A stretch of DNA of 10,750 nt from Selenomonadaceae bacterium (GTDB lineage Bacteria; Bacillota; Negativicutes; Selenomonadales; Selenomonadaceae): positions 1-10,750 of the forward strand of contig JAFSUE010000105.1 of NCBI GenBank assembly GCA_017445435.1, read 5' to 3'. The notes below the pieces were generated by a model, which saw only the letters and a program-made list of their open reading frames with translations, did not search any database and was not told the origin of the DNA. The position numbers and the translations under genes were made by a program. Of the stretch, positions 1 to 6,056 are shown piece by piece (the first letter of the stretch is position 1; every line of letters begins with the position of its first letter).

Positions 1-978
1 GTGAACGTGTGACTTTGTCTCAACTAAATTTTCCTGTTGCTTAAGCGCGTTATCAGTGACAGTAGCAACGGACATTGCAACGCTTTCCAAACTTTTCGCG
101 GAATTGGCAAAGTTTATATTCAATTCTTCAGCGTCTTTTGACACGTTGTTCGCCGTCTCCTGCACATTTTTAATTACATCGCGAACGTGTTTAATAACAG
201 CGTTGAACTCCTGCGCGATTAAGCCAAATTCGTCGTCTGAATCACTTTCAATTTGTTTCGACAAATCGCCTTTAGCCGCAAGTTGCGTGACAGATTCAAT
301 TTGATTGACTGAACGGTTGATCGTCTTCGCCAGCATACCTATAACGATTGCGCCACCGATTAAAATTAAAATTAGAATGACGCCACTAATATTTACACGA
401 TTTACAAGCGCGGCAAAAACTTTATCAGCCGTACTGGTTGCGTCGTAAAGCCCTTGACTGCAACTTTCCATGTCCGCTTTCATTGCCGCATCGATAGCCT
501 CAAAATTTTTTGACAAGTCCCCGCGCAGTACGGCATTAGCGCCTGCAACGTCCGCCGCTTGAATGAGTGATTCAATTTTATCAATTTGCGCTTTATAATC
601 TTCCCAAAGTTTTATTTCGCCTTGCAAAATTTCTAAATCACTTTGCCGCTCTGTTTCGTCGTCATAAGTGAAACTGTTCAAATTTTCTTGGTAGCGTAAA
701 AAAGCGTTATCAACTTCACTTGTACGTTGCGCAAGTGTGGATTGCCAATGCGACGCGTCGGAAGTTCCATTAGTAATTACTCGCATAAGTACTGCGCGTT
801 GAACGTCGCTAATTTTGTCATTGACTTCAGAAACTACTATGTGCGAATCTATCCAATCGCCTACATTGCTACTTTCCGATCCGACATTACTGAAGGAGTA
901 CAAGACGAAACCACCAAATCCCGCAAACATCACGAATAACAGTCCGAATGCCATAAATAATTTTTTCGTGATAGACAT
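1..978 (-). CDS. Methyl-accepting chemotaxis protein, N-terminal part (cut at window start)
   Basis: Transmembrane chemoreceptor that would pass a ligand signal to CheA/CheW; only the first 326 residues lie in the window and the frame runs open off the left edge. Seen: a short basic N-terminus (MSITKKLF), a first membrane segment at about residues 7-28, an extracytoplasmic helical region at about 29-195 resembling a four-helix-bundle sensor, a second membrane segment (about 198-216, rich in I, L and G), then a HAMP region (about 217-270, ending near DDEFGLIAQEFNAVI) and the start of the coiled-coil signalling domain. The methylation sites and the CheW-binding tip lie outside. The start is uncertain: an in-frame ATG at 1002 would add eight residues, and neither start has a clear Shine-Dalgarno site. 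I prefer 978 because it puts the basic residues directly before the membrane segment. The ligand cannot be told from sequence. The spacer and divergent orientation suggest transcription separate from the aldolase operon. Confidence 0.9.
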   Translation of the reverse strand, partial: MSITKKLFMAFGLLFVMFAGFGGFVLYSFSNVGSESSNVGDWIDSHIVVSEVNDKISDVQRAVLMRVITNGTSDASHWQSTLAQRTSEVDNAFLRYQENLNSFTYDDETERQSDLEILQGEIKLWEDYKAQIDKIESLIQAADVAGANAVLRGDLSKNFEAIDAAMKADMESCSQGLYDATSTADKVFAALVNRVNISGVILILILIGGAIVIGMLAKTINRSVNQIESVTQLAAKGDLSKQIESDSDDEFGLIAQEFNAVIKHVRDVIKNVQETANNVSKDAEELNINFANSAKSLESVAMSVATVTDNALKQQENLVETKSHVH

Positions 979-1223
979 ACCCGCCAATTTTTTCGCCCCC
1001 ATTGCTGAAAAATTTGAAGATATTTTAAACCGCGCTGAAAAATTTTACAATAACTAAATCGTCATAGAATATAAAAAATTTTTTATTCAATCTTAAATTT
1101 CATAGCAGAAAAAATTCCGTTTCAAAAAATTTTAGATTAACTTTTTTTATTTCTACTTTACATAAATATTTTTATAAACAATCTAAAAAGTAAATGCGCT
1201 TTATAAAATAATATTTTCAATAA
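979..1223. other. AT-rich divergent spacer, no gene seen
   Basis: Very AT-rich stretch between the chemoreceptor (minus) and the aldolase operon (plus). No convincing ORF or RNA gene is visible. It holds a perfect 16-bp AT palindrome at 1071-1086 and many A- and T-runs, typical of promoter DNA. I looked for a sigma-28-type promoter for the chemoreceptor and found no match with acceptable spacing. Confidence 0.5.
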
Positions 1224-1265
1224 TTGAATTTACTCTGTCAATGTGATAAATTTTCAGAGTAAATT
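1224..1265 (+). promoter_or_regulatory. Promoter of the aldolase-rubrerythrin operon inside a perfect 11-bp inverted repeat
   Basis: A -35-like TTGAAT (1224-1229) is followed after 17 bases by a -10-like TAAATT (1247-1252), about 30 bases before the first gene. The arms AATTTACTCTG (1227-1237) and CAGAGTAAATT (1255-1265) are perfect reverse complements with a 17-base loop, so the dyad covers the promoter core. Read as DNA it is a good operator candidate. Read as RNA from a start further upstream it would be a hairpin followed by six more T before the GGAG ribosome site at 1272-1275, resembling an attenuator. The repeat is certain; its role is inference. Confidence 0.5.
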
Positions 1266-1283
1266 TTTTTTGGAGATGATTTT

Positions 1284-2075
1284 ATGCCAATGGTAAAAGA
1301 CTATTTGAATAACAAGTTCAAGCACGGTATCGACGCTGGAATTTTGCAGTACGGCGTTGCGCAGGAAACGACTTCAACTGATGTTGCAGAAATTTTAGCT
1401 ACTTCAAAGTTTGACTGGCTTTTTGTCGACGGTGAACACGGACCACATACGGTTCAAACGATTTTGCAAATTGCGCGTACCATTGCGGCTTTTGATATGA
1501 CGCCTGTTGTTCGCGTCCCTGAAGCTGGAACTGGAATTTTCAAGCAACTTTTGGATAGCGGCATTCAAAACATTATCATTCCGAAAGTTGAAACGGCTGA
1601 AGAAGTCGAAAAAATTATGTACTGGGCTAGCTATCCTCCGCGCGGCAATCGCGGATTCGGTGCAACTGCTGTCCGCGCAGGTTATTACAATCGCCATCCA
1701 GATTATCTTGAACGCGAAACGCAAGAAATTTGCATCCTGCCGCAGATTGAAAGTAAAAATGGTTACGCGAATTTAGACGCTATCGCCGCTGTTAAAGGTA
1801 TCGGCGGAATTTTCTTAGGACCGATTGACTTGGCTGTTGACATGGGACACGGCATTAACATTTTCCACCCTGAAGTTGAAGCGGCTATGGACGATATGAT
1901 TAAACGCATTCACGCGAAAAATATTCCAGTAGGTACAATCGCCGTAACTCCTGAACAGGCTAAACACTTTGCAAGTTTGGGCGTAAGTTTCTTAGCATTG
2001 GGCGCTGACACGGCATTTTTGGCAATGGGCGCTGATAATATGCTTTCAACGTGCAAGGCGGCTATTGAAAGTTAA
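1284..2075 (+). CDS. HpcH/HpaI-type class II aldolase (2-keto-3-deoxy acid aldolase family)
   Basis: Predicted metal-dependent cytoplasmic aldolase of the HpcH/HpaI/citrate-lyase beta superfamily. Family members cleave 4-hydroxy-2-oxo acids (4-hydroxy-2-oxoheptanedioate, 2-keto-3-deoxy-glucarate or -rhamnonate) to pyruvate and an aldehyde. Seen in 263 residues, close to the usual length of about 255: DGEHGPH at 49-55 (catalytic-type His52), VVRVP with Arg77, the IPKVET stretch at 99-104, YPPRGNRGFG at 117-126, and the putative metal ligands Glu156 (QIES) and Asp182 (GPIDL). The C-terminal FLALGAD also fits. Start: ATG preceded by TGGAG with an 8-base spacer. It is the first gene of an operon; rubrerythrin follows after 15 bases. 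An aldolase at the head of a peroxide-defence operon is unusual. The exact substrate cannot be assigned from sequence. Confidence 0.9.
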   Translation: MPMVKDYLNNKFKHGIDAGILQYGVAQETTSTDVAEILATSKFDWLFVDGEHGPHTVQTILQIARTIAAFDMTPVVRVPEAGTGIFKQLLDSGIQNIIIPKVETAEEVEKIMYWASYPPRGNRGFGATAVRAGYYNRHPDYLERETQEICILPQIESKNGYANLDAIAAVKGIGGIFLGPIDLAVDMGHGINIFHPEVEAAMDDMIKRIHAKNIPVGTIAVTPEQAKHFASLGVSFLALGADTAFLAMGADNMLSTCKAAIES

Positions 2076-2090
2076 TTTGGAGATTTTAAA

Positions 2091-2639
2091 ATGAGTTTTT
2101 ACGGTTTAACTAAAGGTACGGAACTTGATTTTGCAATGGACTGCGCGGCTAGGGCAGAGGCTAACGGCGGCGTAAGATATTATTTACTGGCGCGGCTTGC
2201 TGATGAACAGGGGCTTGACAAAGAAATTTCTAAAACTTTGATTGAACTGGCTAATCAAGAAATAAATCACGCTGGCTTTTATGCTACTGTCAACGGCAAA
2301 TTTCCAAATGATATTTGGTCCTCACTTGAAAGCATTATGCACGCTGAATATGAAGCCGAAAAAAATATTAAAAATATGTCTGATAAAGTTCGTGCGGCTG
2401 GCTTCAATGAAATTGCCGATCAAATGGATATTTTTATGAAACAGGAAGTTCATCACGGCGAAGTTTTGGAAGAGCTTATCAAAAAATTTAAGCCGAAAGA
2501 TGTTGAAACAGTTCATCAAAAAGTTTATGTCTGTCCACTTTGCGGCTACGAACATATTGGCGATTTAAATGAAGAACCTGACGATTGGGTCTGCCCTTTG
2601 TGCGGTCAACCTAAATCTGTTTTTGTGGAGAAAAAATAA
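2091..2639 (+). CDS. Rubrerythrin with short rubredoxin-like C-terminal domain
   Basis: Cytoplasmic non-haem di-iron protein; rubrerythrins reduce hydrogen peroxide in anaerobes, taking electrons through the rubredoxin iron. Seen in 182 residues: a ferritin-like four-helix bundle (about 1-135) with Glu23, ExxH at Glu57-His60, Glu residues in the third helix (86-90) and ExxH at Glu119-His122, so the di-iron site looks complete. A C-terminal CPLC pair follows (Cys148/151 and Cys168/171) with rubredoxin-like PDDWVCPLCGQPK wording. The two pairs are only 16 residues apart, shorter than in free rubredoxin (about 29) and nearer to the rubrerythrin type. GGAG at 2079-2082 sets the ATG start. It is the second gene of the operon, between the aldolase and a flavodoxin-fold oxidoreductase that could help supply electrons (inference). 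Confidence 0.93.
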   Translation: MSFYGLTKGTELDFAMDCAARAEANGGVRYYLLARLADEQGLDKEISKTLIELANQEINHAGFYATVNGKFPNDIWSSLESIMHAEYEAEKNIKNMSDKVRAAGFNEIADQMDIFMKQEVHHGEVLEELIKKFKPKDVETVHQKVYVCPLCGYEHIGDLNEEPDDWVCPLCGQPKSVFVEKK

Positions 2640-2658
2640 ATTTGTTGGAGGTATTACA

Positions 2659-3219
2659 ATGAAAAACGTTATAATTATTTCTGGTCATCCCAATTTGAAA
2701 AATTCCGTCGCGAACAAAGCTATTTTAGACGAAATTGCTAAACTTTGTCCGCAAGCTGAAATTCGCAAGATTGATGAACTTTACCCCGATTACAAATTCG
2801 ACATTAAAGCGGAGCAGGCGGCGTTAGAAAAAGCTGACGTTATCATTTTCCAATATCCAACGCATTGGTACGGCGTACCAGGAATTTTGAAACTTTATAT
2901 TGATAAAGTTATGGAACACGGCTGGGCTTACGGTTCAAAAGGTACTGCACTGAAAGGTAAAGCTTTTATCGCGTCAACTACGGTTGGTGCGCCTGAAAAT
3001 CTTTATTCGGCTGAAGGCGCTATGAATCATACCGTTGACGAATTTTATTTTCCGTTGAAACAGTACGCGGCACTTTGTGGACTTGACTTCAAAAAACTTT
3101 TCTACACTTGCGGCATGATGTACGTACCTGGCATTACTACTGATGAACAAAAAGCCGCGCTAATCGATAAAGCTAAAAAACAAGCGGCTGAAATTGTTGA
3201 CTGCTTGAAGGCGTTGTAA
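2659..3219 (+). CDS. Flavodoxin-fold NAD(P)H oxidoreductase (Flavodoxin_2, MdaB/KefF-like)
   Basis: Predicted flavin-binding NAD(P)H:quinone-type oxidoreductase of 186 residues, the usual length. Seen: a Rossmann-like start (VIIISGHPN) with the SVAN flavin-phosphate loop at about 8-19, then FQYPTHWYGVPGILKLYIDKV at 64-84, the signature of the MdaB/KefF group, and HGWAYG at 87-92. TTVGAPE (107-113) fits a second flavin loop. The start at 2659 is chosen because GGAGG lies 7 bases ahead; the reading frame stays open upstream into the rubrerythrin gene, but that extension overlaps coding sequence and lacks the family pattern. It is the third gene of the operon, 19 bases after rubrerythrin. It may protect against quinone stress or feed electrons to rubrerythrin; the partner is inference. 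Confidence 0.9.
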   Translation: MKNVIIISGHPNLKNSVANKAILDEIAKLCPQAEIRKIDELYPDYKFDIKAEQAALEKADVIIFQYPTHWYGVPGILKLYIDKVMEHGWAYGSKGTALKGKAFIASTTVGAPENLYSAEGAMNHTVDEFYFPLKQYAALCGLDFKKLFYTCGMMYVPGITTDEQKAALIDKAKKQAAEIVDCLKAL

Positions 3220-3236
3220 AAATTTTAGGTGATAAA

Positions 3237-4028
3237 ATGTTTGCAGATTTTGTAAAAAAAGTTCCGACAAGAAATTATGGCATTGACGGTCTTGAAGTTC
3301 ACGTCGACCATACTTCAACAGGTACAGTTTACTTTGTTAGCGCCGAAAAGGAAGTTGTCTTTCCCGAACATTCACACGCCGCGCAGTGGACAATCGTTGT
3401 AACTGGTTCATGTACTTTTATTGCAAATGGCGAAAAAAAAGTTTATAATGCGGGTGAAACGTACATGATTCCTGCTGGCTTGAAACATCAAATAACTTTA
3501 CACGCTGGCTATTCGGAAGTTGATTACGTTGACGATCCACTGGACGGAGAATTTAAGGAGGAAAAAATTTTGTCAGATTGTGAAAAAATTATTGAAGGTT
3601 TGCAAGTCATTGTAACGCAACTTGCACAACAGGCAGACGGTCATGTCATTCAGTCTAGAATTTTTGCGGCACAAGGTTTAACTAAGCTTGCCAAACAGTA
3701 CGAAGAACACGCGGAGGAAGAGCGCGGCTACGTTGTGAAGTGCATTGACCGCATTATTGATTTGGGCGGCGAAGTTAAACTTGAGGATAAAAATTGTGCG
3801 CCAATTTGCAAAGATGCCGTCGAATATCTCAAGTACGATTTGCAAGTTTCAAAAGACGGCTTGAAGTGGCTGGCGGAAATTGTGAAAGCCGCGCAGTGTG
3901 ATTTAACGACGTTCGGCATTTTGAGCGAATACTACAAAGACGAAGAAGGCGACATGTACTGGGCTGAACAGCAGCTTGAATTGGTCGAAATGATTGGCAA
4001 ACAAAATTGGTTGGCTAAACAAATTTAA
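3237..4028 (+). CDS. Cupin fused to a bacterioferritin-like domain with a degenerate iron site
   Basis: Two-domain protein of 263 residues and last gene of the redox operon. Domain 1 (about 20-100) is a small cupin: motif 1 HSH at 45-47 with Gln50 near the usual Glu position, Gly57, and motif 2 GETYMIPAGLKH with His84, so a metal site is plausible. Domain 2 (about 110-263) reads as a bacterioferritin-type four-helix bundle. GLTKLAK at 147-153, DRIIDLGGE at 171-179 and DEEGDMYWAEQQLELV at 235-250 line up well with E. coli Bfr recalled from memory. In that hand alignment Bfr Glu51 and Glu127 are kept (Glu162, Glu236), but His54 is Tyr165, His130 is Asp239, Glu94 is Ser205 and Glu18 is a Leu. 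A normal ferroxidase centre is therefore unlikely. AGGTGA precedes the ATG. Function unknown; a sensor or chaperone in oxidative or metal stress is conceivable. Confidence 0.8.
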   Translation: MFADFVKKVPTRNYGIDGLEVHVDHTSTGTVYFVSAEKEVVFPEHSHAAQWTIVVTGSCTFIANGEKKVYNAGETYMIPAGLKHQITLHAGYSEVDYVDDPLDGEFKEEKILSDCEKIIEGLQVIVTQLAQQADGHVIQSRIFAAQGLTKLAKQYEEHAEEERGYVVKCIDRIIDLGGEVKLEDKNCAPICKDAVEYLKYDLQVSKDGLKWLAEIVKAAQCDLTTFGILSEYYKDEEGDMYWAEQQLELVEMIGKQNWLAKQI

Positions 4029-4081
4029 AATAAATTGTAACCAAATTTATTTCTAAAAAAATTTTAAACACATAAAAAAAA

Positions 4082-4117
4082 TGGACTTGGCAGAAATTGT
4101 CAAGTCCAAATTTTTTT
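4082..4117. terminator. Strong bidirectional intrinsic terminator
   Basis: An 11-bp stem (4082-4092 with 4098-4108, one G-T pair) closes on a five-base GAAAT loop and is followed on the plus strand by AAATTTTTTT. On the minus strand the same stem is followed by CCATTTTTTTT. It lies between the convergent ends of the cupin-ferritin gene and the ribbon-helix-helix gene and can end both transcripts. Confidence 0.88.
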
Positions 4118-4178
4118 GTGATTGTCCCGTGAGAATAACAAAAATGAAAATACTTGTGCTATTCTTAGGACGGCTGGA

Positions 4179-4373
4179 TTACGAATTTAGAAATTCGTCG
4201 TGTTTGGCTTTGGAAATTTTCTCCATTTCGCCCAGCGCATATTCACAACACTGACCGACTAAGTTGTTCATGGAGACGCCTTGCTCTTGCGCGACGATTG
4301 CAAGGCGTTTCACGAGGTCGGTCGAAAGCCGAAACGTTTTGTTGACCATTTCGACTTTTCTGACTTTGAACAT
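4179..4373 (-). CDS. Small ribbon-helix-helix (CopG/Arc-like) DNA-binding protein
   Basis: 64-residue predicted repressor-type protein. Seen: a short strand (about 9-16, VNKTFRLS), a helix (17-31, DLVKRLAIVAQEQG) and a second helix after the SMNN turn (33-49, SMNNLVGQCCEYALGEM). This is the Arc/CopG/HicB-tail pattern, in which a dimer puts a two-stranded sheet into the DNA groove. The start at 4373 is set by a near-perfect AAAGGAGG with a short spacer; an upstream in-frame ATG at 4565 would overlap the divergent gene and lacks such a site. It is transcribed away from the AAA ATPase operon, and a wide inverted repeat in the shared spacer overlaps both promoters. I infer autoregulation and control of that operon. 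It could instead be an orphan antitoxin, but no toxin-sized partner lies beside it. Confidence 0.8.
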   Translation of the reverse strand: MFKVRKVEMVNKTFRLSTDLVKRLAIVAQEQGVSMNNLVGQCCEYALGEMEKISKAKHDEFLNS

Positions 4374-4413
4374 AAAATCGCCTCCTTTCAACAGCATTTT
4401 AAAAAAGTTTTTA

Positions 4414-4466
4414 AAAGCGTTATACACCATAATTTTTGAAGTTTTTAAACGGTGTAAATTGCGCTT
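4414..4466. promoter_or_regulatory. Wide inverted repeat over the divergent promoters, candidate operator
   Basis: The arms AAAGCGTTATACACC (4414-4428) and GGTGTAAATTGCGCTT (4451-4466) are imperfect inverted copies sharing AAGCG and ACACC blocks, separated by 22 bases. The left arm covers a minus-strand -10-like TATAAC (4419-4424), which would serve the ribbon-helix-helix gene. The right arm runs into the plus-strand -35 of the AAA operon. A second, direct repeat AAGTTTTTAAA occurs at 4405-4415 and 4439-4449. The arrangement suits a dimeric or tetrameric repressor acting on both genes; binding is inference. Confidence 0.45.
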
Positions 4467-4493
4467 GACTTTAACGCAGGGGCAATGTAAAAT
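4465..4493 (+). promoter_or_regulatory. Sigma-70-type promoter of the AAA ATPase operon
   Basis: TTGACT (4465-4470), a 17-base spacer and TAAAAT (4488-4493) give a near-consensus promoter. The expected transcript start near 4500 falls directly on the ribosome site GGAGGG (4501-4506), so the leader before the TTG start would be only about 13 bases. This position also shows that ATG codons further upstream in the same frame cannot be the main start. Confidence 0.72.
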
Positions 4494-4512
4494 TTTTTGT
4501 GGAGGGATTAAT

Positions 4513-5466
4513 TTGAGTTCTTGGAAGAGAATTTCTTCAGACGATGAAGAAAAATTTGAAAACAATGTTCAAGATAAATCTAAATTGAATGAACCTTCGA
4601 TAGAATTTTTTCCAGAAGAACCTAAATATTCTTTCGACGAAATTATTTTACCGCAGGACGTGAAAGATAAAATTCTTGACGTTGCTAACTACGCCGAAAA
4701 TAGCAAGAAAGTTTTTGAAGAATGGAACTTGCAAAAAGTTTATAAACAGTCCAAGCGAATCGGTATAAATTTATACGGCGCACCTGGTACTGGCAAAACT
4801 ATGGCGGCGCATGCTATCGCTAAATATTTGGGACGAAAAATTCTTGTCGTCAATTACGCCGATATTGAATCAAAGTTTGTCGGTGAGACGCCGAAAAATA
4901 TTAATAAAGCCTTTGAAGCCGCGAAGAAGACGAATAGTATTTTATTTTTCGATGAAGCAGACGCAATTTTAAGTAAGCGCGTGACGAATATGTCACAGGC
5001 GGTTGACGTCAGCGTTAATCAAACGCGCTCAGTTATGCTTATGGTAATGAATGACTATCAAGACTTCGTCATTTTTGCGACAAACTTTATAGAAAATTTT
5101 GATCCAGCGTTTATGCGCAGAATTTCTATGCACATTGAATTTAAATTGCCAGATTTTGAATGCCGCAAAAAAATTTGGCAACATTACATTTTACCGACAA
5201 TGCCAAATAACATTGACATTGTTGAACTTGCTGAAAAGTACGACGGCTTGTCAGGCAGTGACATTGCAAACGCTGTACTTATGGCGGCTTTTAAAACTGC
5301 GCGGCGGAATTTAAACTGCGTTGATAAAAAATTTGTTTTCGATGCAGTTGAAGAAATTATCGCTAGCAAAAACGCGAATCAGGGGGTGACAGTTGAAAAA
5401 AATTTTGTGTCCGAAGAGTATGTTAAAAATCGTATTGAAAAAAAGAATGGAGTGGTAAAAAAATGA
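4513..5466 (+). CDS. Classical AAA ATPase without a protease domain
   Basis: 317-residue ATP-driven remodelling or unfolding enzyme with one AAA domain. Seen: a charged N-terminal region (1-45), a helix before the ATPase core, Walker A GAPGTGKT at 89-96, a pore-loop-like KFVGE at 121-125, Walker B ILFFDEAD at 143-150, sensor 1 Asn191 in ATN, DPAFMRR with arginine fingers at 202-203 (second region of homology), and an AAA lid with LSGSDIANAV at 246-255. This is the FtsH/spastin/proteasomal clade by motif, but there is no HExxH zinc site or other protease domain. The TTG start follows GGAGGG with a short spacer; the frame is open for 83 codons upstream, but that part overlaps the divergent gene and the promoter. 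Its stop overlaps the next ATG by four bases (ATGA), so it is translationally coupled to two membrane proteins. Substrate unknown. Confidence 0.88.
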   Translation: MSSWKRISSDDEEKFENNVQDKSKLNEPSIEFFPEEPKYSFDEIILPQDVKDKILDVANYAENSKKVFEEWNLQKVYKQSKRIGINLYGAPGTGKTMAAHAIAKYLGRKILVVNYADIESKFVGETPKNINKAFEAAKKTNSILFFDEADAILSKRVTNMSQAVDVSVNQTRSVMLMVMNDYQDFVIFATNFIENFDPAFMRRISMHIEFKLPDFECRKKIWQHYILPTMPNNIDIVELAEKYDGLSGSDIANAVLMAAFKTARRNLNCVDKKFVFDAVEEIIASKNANQGVTVEKNFVSEEYVKNRIEKKNGVVKK

Positions 5467-5648
5467 TTCCAGTAGCAGCAGCAGTTTTAGGAGGACTTTT
5501 TCTCGGAGGTGTAATTCTTGATGAACACGACAAAGCTAAAAAACGTGCTGAAGAGGCAAGTCAAACTGTCGAAAAAAGAAATGTTTCGGGAAATTATGTT
5601 TACAATAAAGCTAGAGAAAAAGGACGCAAAGTTAAAGAGGTGAGCTAG
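5463..5648 (+). CDS. Small single-pass membrane protein of the AAA operon
   Basis: 61 residues, no family recognised. A hydrophobic, glycine-rich N-terminus (about 2-19, MIPVAAAVLGGLFLGGVI) is followed by a strongly charged, probably helical tail rich in K, E and R (20-61). It would anchor in the membrane with the charged part in the cytoplasm; positive residues follow the segment. Its ATG overlaps the ATPase stop, and its N-terminus matches the next protein (MIPV followed by GG repeats), suggesting related membrane anchors. AGAGG near its 3' end is the ribosome site of the next gene. I infer a membrane adaptor or recruiter for the ATPase. The coupling and charge pattern make it a real gene despite its size. 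Confidence 0.72.
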   Translation: MIPVAAAVLGGLFLGGVILDEHDKAKKRAEEASQTVEKRNVSGNYVYNKAREKGRKVKEVS

Positions 5649-5651
5649 TAG

Positions 5652-6041
5652 ATGATACCTGTTTGGGCAGTCGCTATAGGATTGGGCGGAATTTTAGGCG
5701 GTACGGCGTATTATGTTTATAAACATTGGGACGAGGTCTTAAACTGGCTTTATGAATTTCTTCCTAAAGTATCGTCGGCATTAAGAAATTTAGCAAAGGT
5801 GTTTGAAGGTAAAGCTAAATATTACGCTGAAGCGGCGGCAGATTTGGTCGATGCTGTTCACGTCACAATAAAACATATTCTGTACGTAAAAGAAGGCAAC
5901 CAGTGGACTGAAACTGTAACTAGCAGAAAAGTTGAAAGAAACGCTTTACCTTCCAAATATAAAAGCAGACTTAAAAACGTTGGTGACGAAATGGATATAA
6001 CCGACGAATTGGAAAGCGAATTAGGTATGGAACTTTGTTAA
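5652..6041 (+). CDS. Membrane-anchored protein of the AAA operon, unknown family
   Basis: 129 residues, not recognised. An N-terminal membrane segment (about 3-22, VWAVAIGLGGILGGTAYYVY) opens the protein. An amphipathic helical stretch follows (28-75, with WLYEFLPKV and an alanine-rich AEAAADLVDAV). The C-terminal part is soluble (80-129) with a strand-like ETVTSRKVERNALP and an acidic end. The first residues repeat the pattern of the upstream small protein. AGAGG (5636-5640) lies 11 bases before the ATG; only three bases separate it from the previous stop. Likely a partner of the AAA ATPase at the membrane; the role is inference. The NALPSKYK stretch after the strand could be a linker or processing site, but nothing proves it. 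Confidence 0.72.
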   Translation: MIPVWAVAIGLGGILGGTAYYVYKHWDEVLNWLYEFLPKVSSALRNLAKVFEGKAKYYAEAAADLVDAVHVTIKHILYVKEGNQWTETVTSRKVERNALPSKYKSRLKNVGDEMDITDELESELGMELC

Positions 6042-6056
6042 AGGCGTGGTGAATCA

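Noticed and set aside
56..1057. Several plus-strand ORFs of 70-82 residues
   Set aside because: They are antisense to the chemoreceptor or run into the spacer, have no ribosome sites and show no domain pattern.
1040..1110. Sigma-28 promoter for the chemoreceptor
   Set aside because: A TAAA and a GACGATTT-like element exist on the minus strand but the spacing is about 18 bases instead of about 15.
1240..1260. CRP/FNR-type site with TGTGA half
   Set aside because: Only one half-site matches; the other half is too weak, and the 11-bp dyad is a better description.
2569..2658. Upstream extension of the flavodoxin-fold gene
   Set aside because: It is out-of-frame sequence inside the rubrerythrin gene; the family N-terminus begins at 2659 with GGAGG ahead.
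4181..4198. Hairpin ACGAATTT-AG-AAATTCGT at the end of the regulator gene
   Set aside because: No T-run follows on either strand and it lies within coding sequence; the real terminator is at 4082-4117.
4179..4373. Toxin-antitoxin pair
   Set aside because: The regulator looks like an antitoxin-type RHH protein, but no small toxin gene is adjacent in the same operon; the divergent ATPase is not a toxin family I know.
4264..4512. ATG-initiated upstream extension of the AAA ATPase
   Set aside because: It overlaps the divergent regulator gene and lies before the promoter at 4465-4493; the TTG at 4513 has GGAGGG in the right place.
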